Below, in pieces: positions 55,484 through 64,000 of a stretch of 64,000 nt of DNA; within the stretch, counting starts at the first letter, position 1, and every line of letters begins with the position of its first letter. The stretch spans positions 1-64,000 of the forward strand of contig MU602694.1 of assembly GCA_025201865.1 (NCBI GenBank), read 5' to 3'. The stretch comes from Ramicandelaber brevisporus. Lineage: Eukaryota > Kickxellomycota > Ramicandelaberales > Ramicandelaberaceae. The notes below the pieces were generated by a model. That model was not told the origin of the DNA and made no database searches. It saw only the letters and a list, made by a program, of their open reading frames with translations. The translations under genes were made by a program, and so were the position numbers.

Positions 55484-57739
55484 TTAACGACGACCACGCT
55501 TGCTACCACCAGAGCGAGCTGGAGCAGCACGCTTGGCCGGAGCAGCGCGTCTAGCCGGAGCAGCACGCTTGGCTGGGGCAGCACGTCTGGCTGGAGCGGC
55601 GCGCTTAGCTGGGGCAGCGCGTCTAGCAGTTGGACGAGCAGCGGCGCGCTTGGCAGGGGCTGCGCGTTTGGCGGCTTGACGGGGAGCAGCACGCTTGGCA
55701 GAGCCGGCGCGCTTGTTAGCGGCTGGGCGAGCACCAGCGCGCTTGGCATTCTGGCGAGGAGCAGTACGCTTAGCGGCTGGGCGGGCACCTGCACGCTTAG
55801 CATTCTGACGTGGGGCGGCACGCTTAGCATTCTGACGTGGGGCGGCACGCTTTTGGCCACCAGTGTTACGGCGAGCAGCCTGACGAGGAGCACCCTTCTT
55901 GGCAGCAGTGCCGGCACGGCGAGCGCTTTGGCGAGGAGCAGCGCGCTTTTGGCCGCCGCGCTGCTGTCCACCACGTTGACGGGAGCTTGCCTGACGGGCA
56001 TTGCGCTGACCGCCGCGCTGTTGGCCACCGCGCTGGCGGGAGGCACTGCGCTGCTGGTTACCACGCTGACGAGAAGCACCGCGTTGCTGTCCACCACGTT
56101 GACGAGAAGCACCGCGCTGCTGGCCACCACGTTGACGGGAGCCTGCTTGACGAGCGTTGTTGCGTTGGCCACCGCGCTGGCGGGAGGCACCACGCTGCTG
56201 TCCACCGCGCTGACGAGAAGCACCGCGCTGTTGGCCACCACGTTGACGAGAGGCGCCACGCTGCTGGCCACCACGCTGGCGAGAACCAGCTTGACGAGCG
56301 TTGTTACGCTGACCGCCGCGCTGACGGGAGGCGCCACGCTGCTGTCCACCACGCTGGCGGGAAGCTCCACGCTGTTGGCCACCGCGCTGTTGACCGCGCT
56401 GGTTACCACGGCGGTTGCTGTTGCCAAACATTCCACGGGCCGATTTCAAGGCACCACCATAGTCACCATTGCGAGCCTGGTTGTAGGCACGAGCACCATT
56501 GACACCAGCACGGAAGGCAGAGTTGGCAATCTTGCTGTTTCCAACACGCTTAGCAGCGTTGATGGCACCGCGTCCAGCACGGCTGCCGACGGCCTTGTTC
56601 ATGGCACGGCCCATCGCGCGCACTGGCTTGAGGTTGCTGCGGTTCAACACACCCTGAGTCTTCTTGGCAAATGTGCGAGCGCCATTGACGACACCACGGA
56701 GATTGCCAGAACGAGCGGCGCGAGCAATCTTGTTGGCCTGGTTGATGCCGCGGTTGGCGGTACCCATGGCGCGACCAGCCTTGCCAGCCAAGTTTCCAGC
56801 CTTGCGGAGAGTGCCATTGCGGCTCTTGCCGAGCTTGGAGCTAGCACCGCGGAGGGCACGGCTGCCAGCACGCAATGCGCTACGTGGGTCACCGCGCTGG
56901 AGATCGTTCTTGACACGACGAACCTGGTTCACAGTGCGACGGACGCCGCGAGTCGCCTTATCGACCTTGCCGGCGGCACGAGAAACGGTGCTGGCGCCGC
57001 GCTGGACACGGCCGGCCATCTTAGCGATCTTGCTGGTTCCCTGGGCAATCTTGCCAGCACGGCCAGCAATACGAGCAGCGCCGGAGGCAACCTTGCCAGC
57101 CTTGCCCAAGGCACCAAGGACACGGCCGCCAGGAACGTTCGAGACAACGTTGAACGCAGCGCCGCCAGCCTGCTTGAGACCGTTCTTCCAGTCTCCCTTC
57201 TTGAACGAGTTGACGGCGGCCTTGCTTTGGTTGTAAATCTTGGGTGCGCTCTTGACCAGCTTGTAGGCACCGTAGGCTGCGGCAACGGGCTGGAGACCAG
57301 GGGTGAACGCAGCAACAGTGGCGGCACCATCCATGATGGCCTCGCGGTGCTTCCAGGCAAACTTGCCGGCAGTGGCGGCACCGCGACCAACAGCCTTGGC
57401 GCCGTCGGTAACACCCTTGCCAATAGAGCGACCAACGCTCTTGATCTTATCAAACAAACCACGGCGCGCGAGTTCGTGGCCAGCGTGGTTGGTTGGGCTG
57501 TCTGGAGAGATGTGGACTGGACGAGCACCGCGCTGTCTGCGGCGCTTTGGCTCGGCAATTGGAGCTGGGGCTGGCTCGGCAACTGGGACCGGGGCAGGAA
57601 CTGGGGCAGCCTCTGCTACGGGGGCAGGCACAGCCATAACTGTAGCAGGGGTGAAGAAGAGAGCGAAAATCATGACGAGCATGTAAAAGACGCGCTTGGT
57701 GGAGCGCACCTGGCTGCCATTGTTGCTCATTGACGCCAT
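55484..57739 (-). CDS. Secreted, extremely basic Arg/Lys/Ala-Gly-Gln repeat protein
   Basis: 751 aa, ATG at 57739. A hydrophobic signal segment at 17-36 is followed by an acidic Ala-Pro-Val pro-region (36-64). A dibasic site Arg92-Arg93 precedes GLFDKIKSVGRSIGKG (94-109), a cationic amphipathic stretch. Up to about 440 the protein is Lys/Arg/Gly/Ala-rich with helical segments and a recurring G-D-x3-(A/G)-L-(K/R) motif (near 182, 283 and 425). About 450-600 is a tandem QRGGQQRGASR repeat of about ten imperfect units. The end (640-751) alternates AAPKRAA, AARRAAP and similar units, as in histone-H1-like tails. It has hardly any acidic residues after residue 94. I know no family with this whole layout. 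It may coat wall or DNA/RNA outside the cell, or act on membranes; both are inferred. The opposite strand is also open, by codon bias. Confidence 0.85.
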   Translation of the reverse strand: MASMSNNGSQVRSTKRVFYMLVMIFALFFTPATVMAVPAPVAEAAPVPAPVPVAEPAPAPIAEPKRRRQRGARPVHISPDSPTNHAGHELARRGLFDKIKSVGRSIGKGVTDGAKAVGRGAATAGKFAWKHREAIMDGAATVAAFTPGLQPVAAAYGAYKLVKSAPKIYNQSKAAVNSFKKGDWKNGLKQAGGAAFNVVSNVPGGRVLGALGKAGKVASGAARIAGRAGKIAQGTSKIAKMAGRVQRGASTVSRAAGKVDKATRGVRRTVNQVRRVKNDLQRGDPRSALRAGSRALRGASSKLGKSRNGTLRKAGNLAGKAGRAMGTANRGINQANKIARAARSGNLRGVVNGARTFAKKTQGVLNRSNLKPVRAMGRAMNKAVGSRAGRGAINAAKRVGNSKIANSAFRAGVNGARAYNQARNGDYGGALKSARGMFGNSNRRGNQRGQQRGGQQRGASRQRGGQQRGASRQRGGQRNNARQAGSRQRGGQQRGASRQRGGQQRGASRQRGGQQRGASRQRGGQRNNARQAGSRQRGGQQRGASRQRGGQQRGASRQRGNQQRSASRQRGGQQRGGQRNARQASSRQRGGQQRGGQKRAAPRQSARRAGTAAKKGAPRQAARRNTGGQKRAAPRQNAKRAAPRQNAKRAGARPAAKRTAPRQNAKRAGARPAANKRAGSAKRAAPRQAAKRAAPAKRAAARPTARRAAPAKRAAPARRAAPAKRAAPARRAAPAKRAAPARSGGSKRGRR
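55960..56410 (-). repeat. Tandem 33-bp units encoding QRGGQQRGASR
   Basis: About ten imperfect head-to-tail units inside the basic secreted protein, with GQRNNARQAGSR variants. Units differ mostly at silent sites, which suggests selection on the protein repeat and not only recent slippage. Confidence 0.85.
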
Positions 57740-58673
57740 TGGAGAGATGCGAACGAGCGATACAAGGCTACTCTAGGTGCTTGATGCAGATTGGAATGCA
57801 GCTTATGCAAAAAGGAAAATGAAATAACAACAATGCTCGAGAGAGGGGAGAAACGGGGAAGTTTCCTATGCTGTTGCTACTACTACAACTACTACTACAA
57901 CTGTGCAGACTGAAGACGGTGACAGATAGGCGAGCGAGCTGTAGCTATGCAGAGATGCGTAGAGATGCGCAGAGATGCCTTATGCAAGAAAAGTATGCAA
58001 GTGTTTGTGTGCTTGTGTGTATGCGTGTGTGACAAAGTGGAAAGGAAGCGATTTCGACGACAGCTTGCTTGACGAGCGGGCTGTGTACCTCGACAATTTT
58101 ATAACTGCGCATCGGAGAGAGAGGCGATTCGCACCTGACGAGTCTGGGGACAAAACAACTACCCCAGGCCATCATAGCCGCACAGTCGAGTTGGGCAGAA
58201 AGACTCGCCAACTACAGTATTGGACGAACACCAGAACGCAAACAGTAAAAAGGAAACGAGGACGTTCAAGATGGCGTGGGGTCCTTTTTTATAACGCTTG
58301 ACGGTGCAATGACGGTGATGTCACTTTTTCCCAGTTAGAGCAAATCATTGAACCTGCCAGCAGGCAGATCAGTCGCATCAGCAACAAACACGGAGATTAT
58401 TCTGGTCAGCACCCACCGTCTACCATTAATCATGTCATATCATTCCCTCTCTTCTCTCTCTCGCTCACATCTTCCGAATTCTTTACACTGACAATAAACT
58501 ATGTGCAAAGTATTTTAATTAAAGAGAGAAGAGAGTAAGGAAAGTATGCAGATTGGTAAGAAGGGGGCTGGGAAAAGGGTTTAGTTAAATGAGAAATTAG
58601 AGCTAAGGATTGTAAAAAGAAGAGAAGAAAAGAAGAAAGAGTATTTGGCGTTTCTTTTTTTCTCTCTCTAATC
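57740..58673. other. Intergenic, basic-protein promoter
   Basis: 934 bp. It has a cagagatgcgtag/agatgcgcag short direct repeat near 57950-57975, a (tac/tgc) patch near 57880, and a CT-rich run with AATAAA-like sequence near 58493 (opposite orientation to the neighbouring genes). No gene. Confidence 0.5.
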
Positions 58674-61163
58674 TTAAACGGTGACGAACTGGCGCTTAAG
58701 CTCCTCGTGCTGGCGCTGACGCTTGCGACGGATCCAAATGACAACCAAAATTGCGTACAGAATAACACCAGCACCAATGCCGAGACCAATGTACAAGCCA
58801 CGCTTGCTGCTTGATCCACCATCGCTGCCAGTGGTGCCGCCTGGAACATTCTCATCAGAGCCGTTGCCATTTGAACCGCCTGAGCCGCCTGGAGCTCCGT
58901 TTCCGCCAGGACCGCTGTCAGCTGGAATCAAGGAGAAGTCAACCTTGGTTTCAAACTTGAACGTGGCAACATCAAAGAGCGAAGTCAGGGAACCGTCGTT
59001 GAAGATTGGAGACTTGGGGTTTTTGATGGCGTTTTGGAGAGCGCGAGCAGTGACGAGCACGTTGATGTCTGGGTTCGGGACATCCTTCTTGGCAGTAAGG
59101 TAGAAGTCGACGTTGATGCGCTTGTCGACAGAGGCTTCACCGACGTTGGTGTTGTCCTGCTCTTGGCGACGAAGGAGAGCGCGGCTGCCAGCGGAAACTG
59201 GAGTGGCGTCGCGAATGTAGCGCAGAGCAATTTGATCACCAGTAACACCGATGGCACGAGCAAGCTGCAGTGGGAGCTCCTGGGCAAACACACCAAGGTT
59301 CTGGGTGTTGCTGACCAGGGACAGGTAGGAGACCTTGCGCATCACAATGCTCCACAGGACGGCATCGCGCGGTGCGGCCGGGTGGACGGCGATGGATGGT
59401 GGAACGGTGAAGTTTGATGGCAGGACTGGAGTCGTGCTTGGGTTCAAGTCAGAGATGGCAATGCTCGAAGGCAGCAGGCGGGAGGAGGTGGAGGTTGGTG
59501 CCTCGGTCGATGTCTGAGATGGGGTTGGTGTGGCAGTTCCAACGGTGCTGGATGCAGTGGTAGATGGAGTGAAAGCGGAGCTGGCAGGACCGGACGGCTC
59601 AACGAACGATGGGACCGACGAGGTGGTTGGAGGGGTGACACTAGAAGTCGGTGGGATGACACTTGAAGTTGGAGGGATAACGCTCGATGTTGGTGGGATT
59701 ACACTTGATGTTGGTGGGATGTCAGACGACGTCGGAGGGATGACGCTGGACGTTGGAGGAATAACACTCGAGGTTGGTGGAATAACGCTTGAAGTTGGTG
59801 GAATCTCGCTCGACGTAGGTGGAATAACACTCGAAGTTGGAGGAACGACGCTGGATGTTGGTGGAATAACGCTCGATGTTGGAGGAATAACACTTGACGT
59901 CGGAACTTCACTGGAGGTTGGTGGCGCGACACTCGATGTTGGAGGAATGACACTCGAAGTTGGAGGAATCTCGCTGGAGGTTGGAGGGATGACACTTGAA
60001 GTTGGTGGAATGACGCTGGACGTTGAAATGACACTCGAAGCAGTTGGGATGTCGCTGGAAGTTGGAGGGATGACACTCGAGGTTGGCTGCGTCGGCGCAG
60101 AGGTGGATTCGGAGGCCGATGGAGTCACAGATGGGCTAGTGGCTGACGGAGTCGAGATGGAATCGGTTGATGATCCAGTTGGAACGCTGGCTGAGCCCGA
60201 GCCCGAGGCACTGGGAGTTGGAACTGCACTGCCCGAATCGCTTGGAGTTGGGATCGCAGATGAGCCAGTTGGGACTACAGATCCAGATTCGGCTCCTGAA
60301 GTGGCGGTTGGAGTTGGAGTTGGAGTTGGAGTTGGAGTTGGAGTTGGAACTGGAGTTGATGTGGCAGTCGGAGTTGACTCGTTTGAAGTTGGACGCCCGG
60401 TGCCTGGATCAATGCTAACTGGGGGCGAGCTGCTTGGGCGTGGAAGACCTGGGTCGATGGTAGGGCCGTTGTCCGTTGTTGTCGGCGCTGGCGTCGGCGT
60501 TGGCGTTGGAGTTGGAGTCGGCGTTGGAGTTGGCTGGACAACTGGTGGCTGGTTCGATGGGGTTGGCTCTGGGGCAGGAACAGAGTCATTTGGCTTTCGG
60601 CTCGGCTGCTGTTGTTCAGGTGGTTGCTGTGCCGGTGGCTGTTGAACAGGTGGCTGAGGAGCCGGTGATGGAGCCGGTGCAGGTGCTGGCGCAGGTGCTG
60701 GCGCAGGTGCTGGCGCAGGTGCTGGTGCTGGAGCTGGAGCTGGCTGTTGAGGCTGTTGTGGAGCTGGAGCTGGAGCTGGAGCTGGTGATGGAGCAGGTGC
60801 TGGTGCTGGTGCTGGTTGCTGTGGAGCTGGCACTGGCTGCTGAGGTTGCTGAGGTTGCTGTGGCTTTTGTGGAGCCGGAGCTGGAGCTGGAGCTGGAACA
60901 GCTGTGTCATCATTTGGCTTCGGACGCGTTCCAATGTTGATACCCACAACTGGCTTTGCTACCTGCGTATTTGGAGCTGGAGTAGCAGCAGCTGGTGCTG
61001 GTGTTGGTGCTGGATCGGTCTGCTTCTTTGTGGTAACTGCGGCAGCTGGTGCGGAGACTGATGAAGAGTTGCCGGCTACGGGTGTCCGAGTTTGGCCGGC
61101 TGCATTGACTGAGGCAATCGCCAAAGTCGCAGCGATGAGAAATGCGACTCCGTTGACACGCAT
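58674..61163 (-). CDS. Mucin-like single-pass cell-surface protein (sensor-like)
   Basis: 829 aa, ATG at 61163. A signal peptide (1-21, MRVNGVAFLIAATLAIASVNA) is followed by Pro-Ala repeats (about 85-175), PT repeats (about 210-290) and about twenty copies of a 7-residue SSVIPPT unit (about 360-510). All are likely heavily O-glycosylated. A folded region of about 150 residues follows (about 595-750, VLWSIVMRKVSYLSLV...RINVDFYLTAK...LVTARALQNAI), which may be SEA-like. Then come a Gly-rich linker, one TM helix (LYIGLGIGAGVILYAILVVIW, about 789-810) and a short basic tail (IRRKRQRQHEELKRQFVTV). The layout of rigid glycosylated stalk, TM and basic tail resembles wall-stress sensors such as Mid2 and mucin-type receptors. 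No enzymatic domain. The precise role is not known. Confidence 0.85.
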   Translation of the reverse strand: MRVNGVAFLIAATLAIASVNAAGQTRTPVAGNSSSVSAPAAAVTTKKQTDPAPTPAPAAATPAPNTQVAKPVVGINIGTRPKPNDDTAVPAPAPAPAPQKPQQPQQPQQPVPAPQQPAPAPAPAPSPAPAPAPAPQQPQQPAPAPAPAPAPAPAPAPAPAPAPAPSPAPQPPVQQPPAQQPPEQQQPSRKPNDSVPAPEPTPSNQPPVVQPTPTPTPTPTPTPTPAPTTTDNGPTIDPGLPRPSSSPPVSIDPGTGRPTSNESTPTATSTPVPTPTPTPTPTPTPTATSGAESGSVVPTGSSAIPTPSDSGSAVPTPSASGSGSASVPTGSSTDSISTPSATSPSVTPSASESTSAPTQPTSSVIPPTSSDIPTASSVISTSSVIPPTSSVIPPTSSEIPPTSSVIPPTSSVAPPTSSEVPTSSVIPPTSSVIPPTSSVVPPTSSVIPPTSSEIPPTSSVIPPTSSVIPPTSSVIPPTSSDIPPTSSVIPPTSSVIPPTSSVIPPTSSVTPPTTSSVPSFVEPSGPASSAFTPSTTASSTVGTATPTPSQTSTEAPTSTSSRLLPSSIAISDLNPSTTPVLPSNFTVPPSIAVHPAAPRDAVLWSIVMRKVSYLSLVSNTQNLGVFAQELPLQLARAIGVTGDQIALRYIRDATPVSAGSRALLRRQEQDNTNVGEASVDKRINVDFYLTAKKDVPNPDINVLVTARALQNAIKNPKSPIFNDGSLTSLFDVATFKFETKVDFSLIPADSGPGGNGAPGGSGGSNGNGSDENVPGGTTGSDGGSSSKRGLYIGLGIGAGVILYAILVVIWIRRKRQRQHEELKRQFVTV
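59635..60087 (-). repeat. 21-bp tandem repeats encoding SSVIPPT
   Basis: About twenty 21-bp units in the mucin-like gene, with Val, Glu, Asp or Ala at the third position. Codon variants are mixed among units, so the array is not the product of one recent slippage. Confidence 0.9.
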
Positions 61164-62987
61164 ATTCGAGACTGCAGATGATCAAGGGGTCTTGCTCGAT
61201 TCAATCGAAACAAAGCGAAAGGGAGGGACAAGAAGTAAAAAGAAGGGAAAGAAGGTAATGAGGGAGTGAGAGAGAGAGAAAGAAGGGAAAAGACGGTGCA
61301 GTATAGACGGATATGCCCACCTGGAGCGGCCACGCGAAGCTTGTTGACTTTCTTTTTCTGACTCTTGCGGAACTGTTGTCAAAAATAGCGTCAAGCGTTA
61401 TACTTCGTGCGACTGTACTGACGTTACGAAATAAAAAGGACTTGAAGGTGGAGGTGGAGGTGGAGGAGGGAAGAGGGCTGGTACGTAGTTTCAAACTACT
61501 ACTACTGCTGCTGTTGCTACTACTACTGCTGCTGCAGCTGTTGTTGTTCTGGCCGTTTGACGAAGAGGATTGAAACGAGAGGCTCAAAAAGAAGAAAAAA
61601 GAAAGCAAAGCAAAGCGGGTGTCGATAGGCGCAGTCGAACGGGGGTGTATACTTGTTCTCTGCGAGCTAGTCTCCCCAATTTTCCACAGGACTCGAGGCG
61701 CATTCGCCGTCCTGACGAGCGGAGTTTTTTTTTTTGGCAGTGTGCGATGTGTGCCTTCAGAAACAAAAAATTTTTTTTTGGCAGTGTGCGATGTGTGCCT
61801 TCAGAAACAAAAAACTCTTTCTTTGGGCCGTTTTCTTTTTTCTTACTCTCTCAATGCCCAACAGGCACTCGAAGGAAAGAAAAGTCGCAATAGTTTTTGT
61901 GTATCCGCTTCTCTGTTCGTTGTCCTTTGAGAATGTGTGTGAGGATGAAGATGAACGCCCCCGCGCTGGCCCTATCTCACCTTACCCGTTCCCCATAATT
62001 AACCCGCGCACGTCCAACAGTGTTGAGAGTGTTGAGCGATGGTGGCGGTCTGAGGCTTGAGAAAAAGAAAAAGAGAACTGTGGCAACACCAAAAAAAGTC
62101 GCCATCACCATCGCCATCTTCAGTGACACTGTGAGCGAATAAGAACAAATCGATTTGATCTCAGCAGTTAATATGGATATTGATTGATGTCGATTCACAT
62201 TACTCGCGAAATAGAGTTGTTGCAAGTAGTTGAAGTGATACCAGTTTACGAATGCTGTTAATAATCGAATGCCTCTTTCATTGTTAACAAATCGCGAGGA
62301 AACAACACATCATGGTACATCTACAGATTCCATTTGGACCAAGCTCTACAATCATGCATCTGATCGATTTACAACTCCATCAGCTGGCGATTTCAGTCTC
62401 GAAAAAGTCTGATCAATTCATGCAGGACATTCCTTGCATCTGTAACGTGAACTGATTAATCAGGTTTCCCCGCAACGACTCACCACAATCCAACAGCAAT
62501 CAGTAACTCAAGTCGTCCACCTCAGTATTTTTTTTCACCAGTCCATTTTTTATTTTTTGTTAAGGACAGACCACATCATGTTGCTGTCAAGATGGCGGCT
62601 GAGCAACCCTGGATGGTGGCTGTATTTTACACACTTTAGGTTGAGCCTTTGCTTGCAGATCACGTCTGAAAGTGTTTTGATTATTCGAAAAATATTCAAT
62701 TCTATTTTCTCTCTTTCTCTCTATCTCACTTTCAGTGCTTCCCTTTTTGACTGCATTTTAACTCTTCATCCTAACAACAGAAGCTGTTGCTATCCTTTTT
62801 GTTGCTCTTGTTGCTGCCGTTGTTGCTGCAGTTGTTGTTGCCGTTGTTGTTGTCGTCATTGCTGCTCTGACTGTTGTTGAGATTGTTACTGACCCCTCCC
62901 AGCTGTAGTCTCTTCCATCTTCTGCCTTAACTGACGCATCTTCCTTCTTCTGCATCTTATAGAACCCGCTGTGTGCTGCATAATACA
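61164..62987. promoter_or_regulatory. 1.8 kb divergent region, mucin-like gene / SR gene
   Basis: No gene supported. It contains CTG/CTA trinucleotide runs (61490-61550), the 44-bp tandem duplication (61727-61814), purine tracts near 62060, and a TTG/CTG run (62780-62880) in the likely SR 5' leader. The left few hundred bases serve the mucin-like gene and the right part the SR gene. Confidence 0.5.
61727..61814. repeat. Perfect 44-bp tandem duplication
   Basis: Two identical head-to-tail copies: a T-run, ggcagtgtgcgatgtgtgcc, ttcagaaac and an A-run. The first lies at 61727-61770 and the second at 61771-61814. The T-run and A-run ends probably drove the duplication by slippage; identity suggests it is recent. 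Confidence 0.92.
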
Positions 62988-64000
62988 ATGAGCCGTGTCT
63001 ACGTTGGTCGTCTCCCTCGCAACTGCACTCCGCGTGAGCTTGAGCACTTCTTCAAGGGCTGTGGCGAAATTGTTGACGTTTTGGTCAAGCCTGGCTTTGG
63101 CTTTGTGGTACGTTCATGATGACGAGGTTGGTTTGTTTTTCTATCTCCCGTCCCGTCCCTGCTGCTCTGATTCTTCATTGTGCATCCTGCATTCTGACTC
63201 TTTGTGTTCCCCGCTGCTGTCTTAGACTTGGATTGGATGCGCTGCTTGAAAGCCTGCACTTGAATCAGTAGTGATTCCAAGCATCCCCGCTGGATCACAT
63301 CCCGGCTGGCTGTCCACATGGTGACGCTTGTGTGTAACCTCGCCGTCCATGGTTAGTTGGTCGCTTTCCGCCCTCCTGTCCCTCCTGTCGCTCGCATCCT
63401 CCTCCACATCCTCCCACTCACACATGCATGCTTGCCGCTCTCGCCCTCCCATACCACCTCCCTCCCATCTTCCATGCATCTTGGTCGCTACGATGGTGGT
63501 ACCCTTCGCTTACAACATGGCTTCGTTTACTGACTTCTGCTCGCTTGCCCTTCTTCCTTTGGTTTGATGCCCTCTCTGCTCTCATCTGACTGTCCCCTCC
63601 CTTTTCGCATGGCCTCCGCTTATCCCCCTCCTTTGTGCTGCCTCATCGTGTTCCGGGTGATGGACGATGGTGGACCTGGTTGGTGTGTTTGTGTTTGTGT
63701 GTGTGTATGCTTTGTGCGTGTGCATGTGCGTGCATACTGTGTGCCTGTGTGATGGTGGTTGATGTGTTTGCTGGATGTGCTGCTTACTATTGATGTTTGT
63801 ATCTTTGTTGCTTTGATTTACTTACAGGAGTTCCGCAGCTCTCGTGATGCCGAACGCGCTGTCCGCCATTTGGCCGACCGCGAATTCCTCGGCGAGCGTG
63901 TAATGGTCGAGATGGCCCACCGCGACCCGGTGCGCAGAGGTGGCCGTGAAGGTCGCGACCGTGATCGTGACCGTGACCGTGACTACCGCGACCGCGATTA
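62988..64000 (+). CDS. SR-type splicing factor (RRM + Arg-Asp/Arg-Ser tail), 3' end outside window
   Basis: Exon 1 runs from the ATG at 62988 to 63107 (exactly 40 codons); the intron has GTACGT at 63108 and ends TTACAG at 63837. Exon 2 runs from 63838 past the window end. The joined frame is an RRM: RNP2 VYVGRLP near the start, LEHFFKGCGEIVDVLV, then RNP1 GFGFV-EF across the splice junction, and DAERAVRHLADREFLGERVMVEMAHRD. An Arg/Asp repeat tail (GGREGRDRDRDRDRD) begins and runs out of the window. This matches the SRSF4/5/6 and plant/fungal SR class, which bind exonic enhancers and help recruit the spliceosome. It is the only gene here with a clear intron. The intron, 730 nt, is long for this gene-dense, nearly intronless region. 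Confidence 0.9.
63108..63837 (+). other. 730-nt intron of the SR gene (possible poison-exon intron)
   Basis: Canonical GT...AG ends and phase 0. The inside is T/G/C-rich with (tg)n runs near 63680-63760. A strong acceptor-like site (pyrimidines then ttag) ends near 63225; the sequence after it would reach an in-frame TGA eight codons later when joined to exon 1. Many SR genes carry such regulated stop-bearing exons. Confidence 0.85.

Noticed and set aside
55445-57733. 762-codon open frame on the plus strand, antisense to the basic repeat protein
   Set aside because: It mirrors the repeats of the real gene and is open because the sense strand hardly uses the codons that would make antisense stops. 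It lacks a signal or domain, while the minus-strand frame has a signal peptide and ordered regions.
62995-63225. 76-codon plus-strand frame in SR exon 1 and intron
   Set aside because: Out of frame with the clear RRM; runs into the intron.

Overview
The window looks like nuclear DNA of an early-diverging, filamentous-type fungus. The genes are eukaryotic: cohesin SMC3, a MAPKKK, an ArfGAP, RGP1, WHI2, a NoxR/p67phox-type NADPH-oxidase regulator, mitoribosomal mS35 and an SR splicing factor. Almost all are single-exon. The proteins are full of Gln, Ala, Ser and Thr tracts built from CAG/CAA/GCA-type codons, and intergenic spaces carry many microsatellites. WHI2 and NoxR argue for a fungus. A Zoopagomycota/Kickxellomycotina-like origin is only an impression from style. 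I see no rRNA, tRNA, CRISPR or intact transposon. Start codons below are the first plausible ATG, often further in than the longest open frame.

Layout. 1-4.4 kb: the 3' part of a zinc-finger regulator (+), a decayed zinc-finger copy (-), RGP1 (+). 4.7-9.0 kb: a run of minus-strand secreted products: a large subtilase, a small six-cysteine protein and a GPI-type Ser-rich wall protein. 9.3-21.4 kb: DML1/misato (+), a GLO3-type ArfGAP (-), a giant SSK2-like MAPKKK with a BRCT-like N-terminus (+), a membrane RING-H2 E3 (-). 22-31.7 kb: an eight-finger zinc protein with internal duplication (+), an AT-hook protein (+), SMC3 (+), an HSL-type hydrolase (+). 32-44.5 kb: WHI2 (-), a C3HC/Rsm1 zinc protein (-), a 2.5 kb gene-poor tract with a possible broken Tudor-like frame, a GAC1-like PP1 glycogen-targeting subunit (+), NoxR (-). 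46-47.5 kb: MHF2/CENP-X (+), mS35 (+), then a 68-nt near-perfect palindrome. 47.6-61.2 kb: four minus-strand genes: a 7TM receptor-like protein with a very long tail, an NSL1/Mis14-like kinetochore protein, an extremely basic secreted repeat protein and a mucin-like single-pass surface protein. 63-64 kb: the 5' end of an SR protein gene with a 730-nt intron, cut by the window end.

Themes. Several genes belong to stress and cell-surface signalling (SSK2-like MAPKKK, WHI2, NoxR, mucin-like sensor, 7TM protein). Others serve chromosome function (SMC3, NSL1-like, MHF2). There is no sign of a metabolic cluster. The most unusual items are the duplicated four-finger zinc module with its frameshifted third copy 20 kb away, the secreted Arg/Lys-rich repeat protein with a dibasic cleavage site before an amphipathic cationic segment, the BRCT-like/MAPKKK fusion, the palindrome at 47.4 kb, and the long SR-gene intron.
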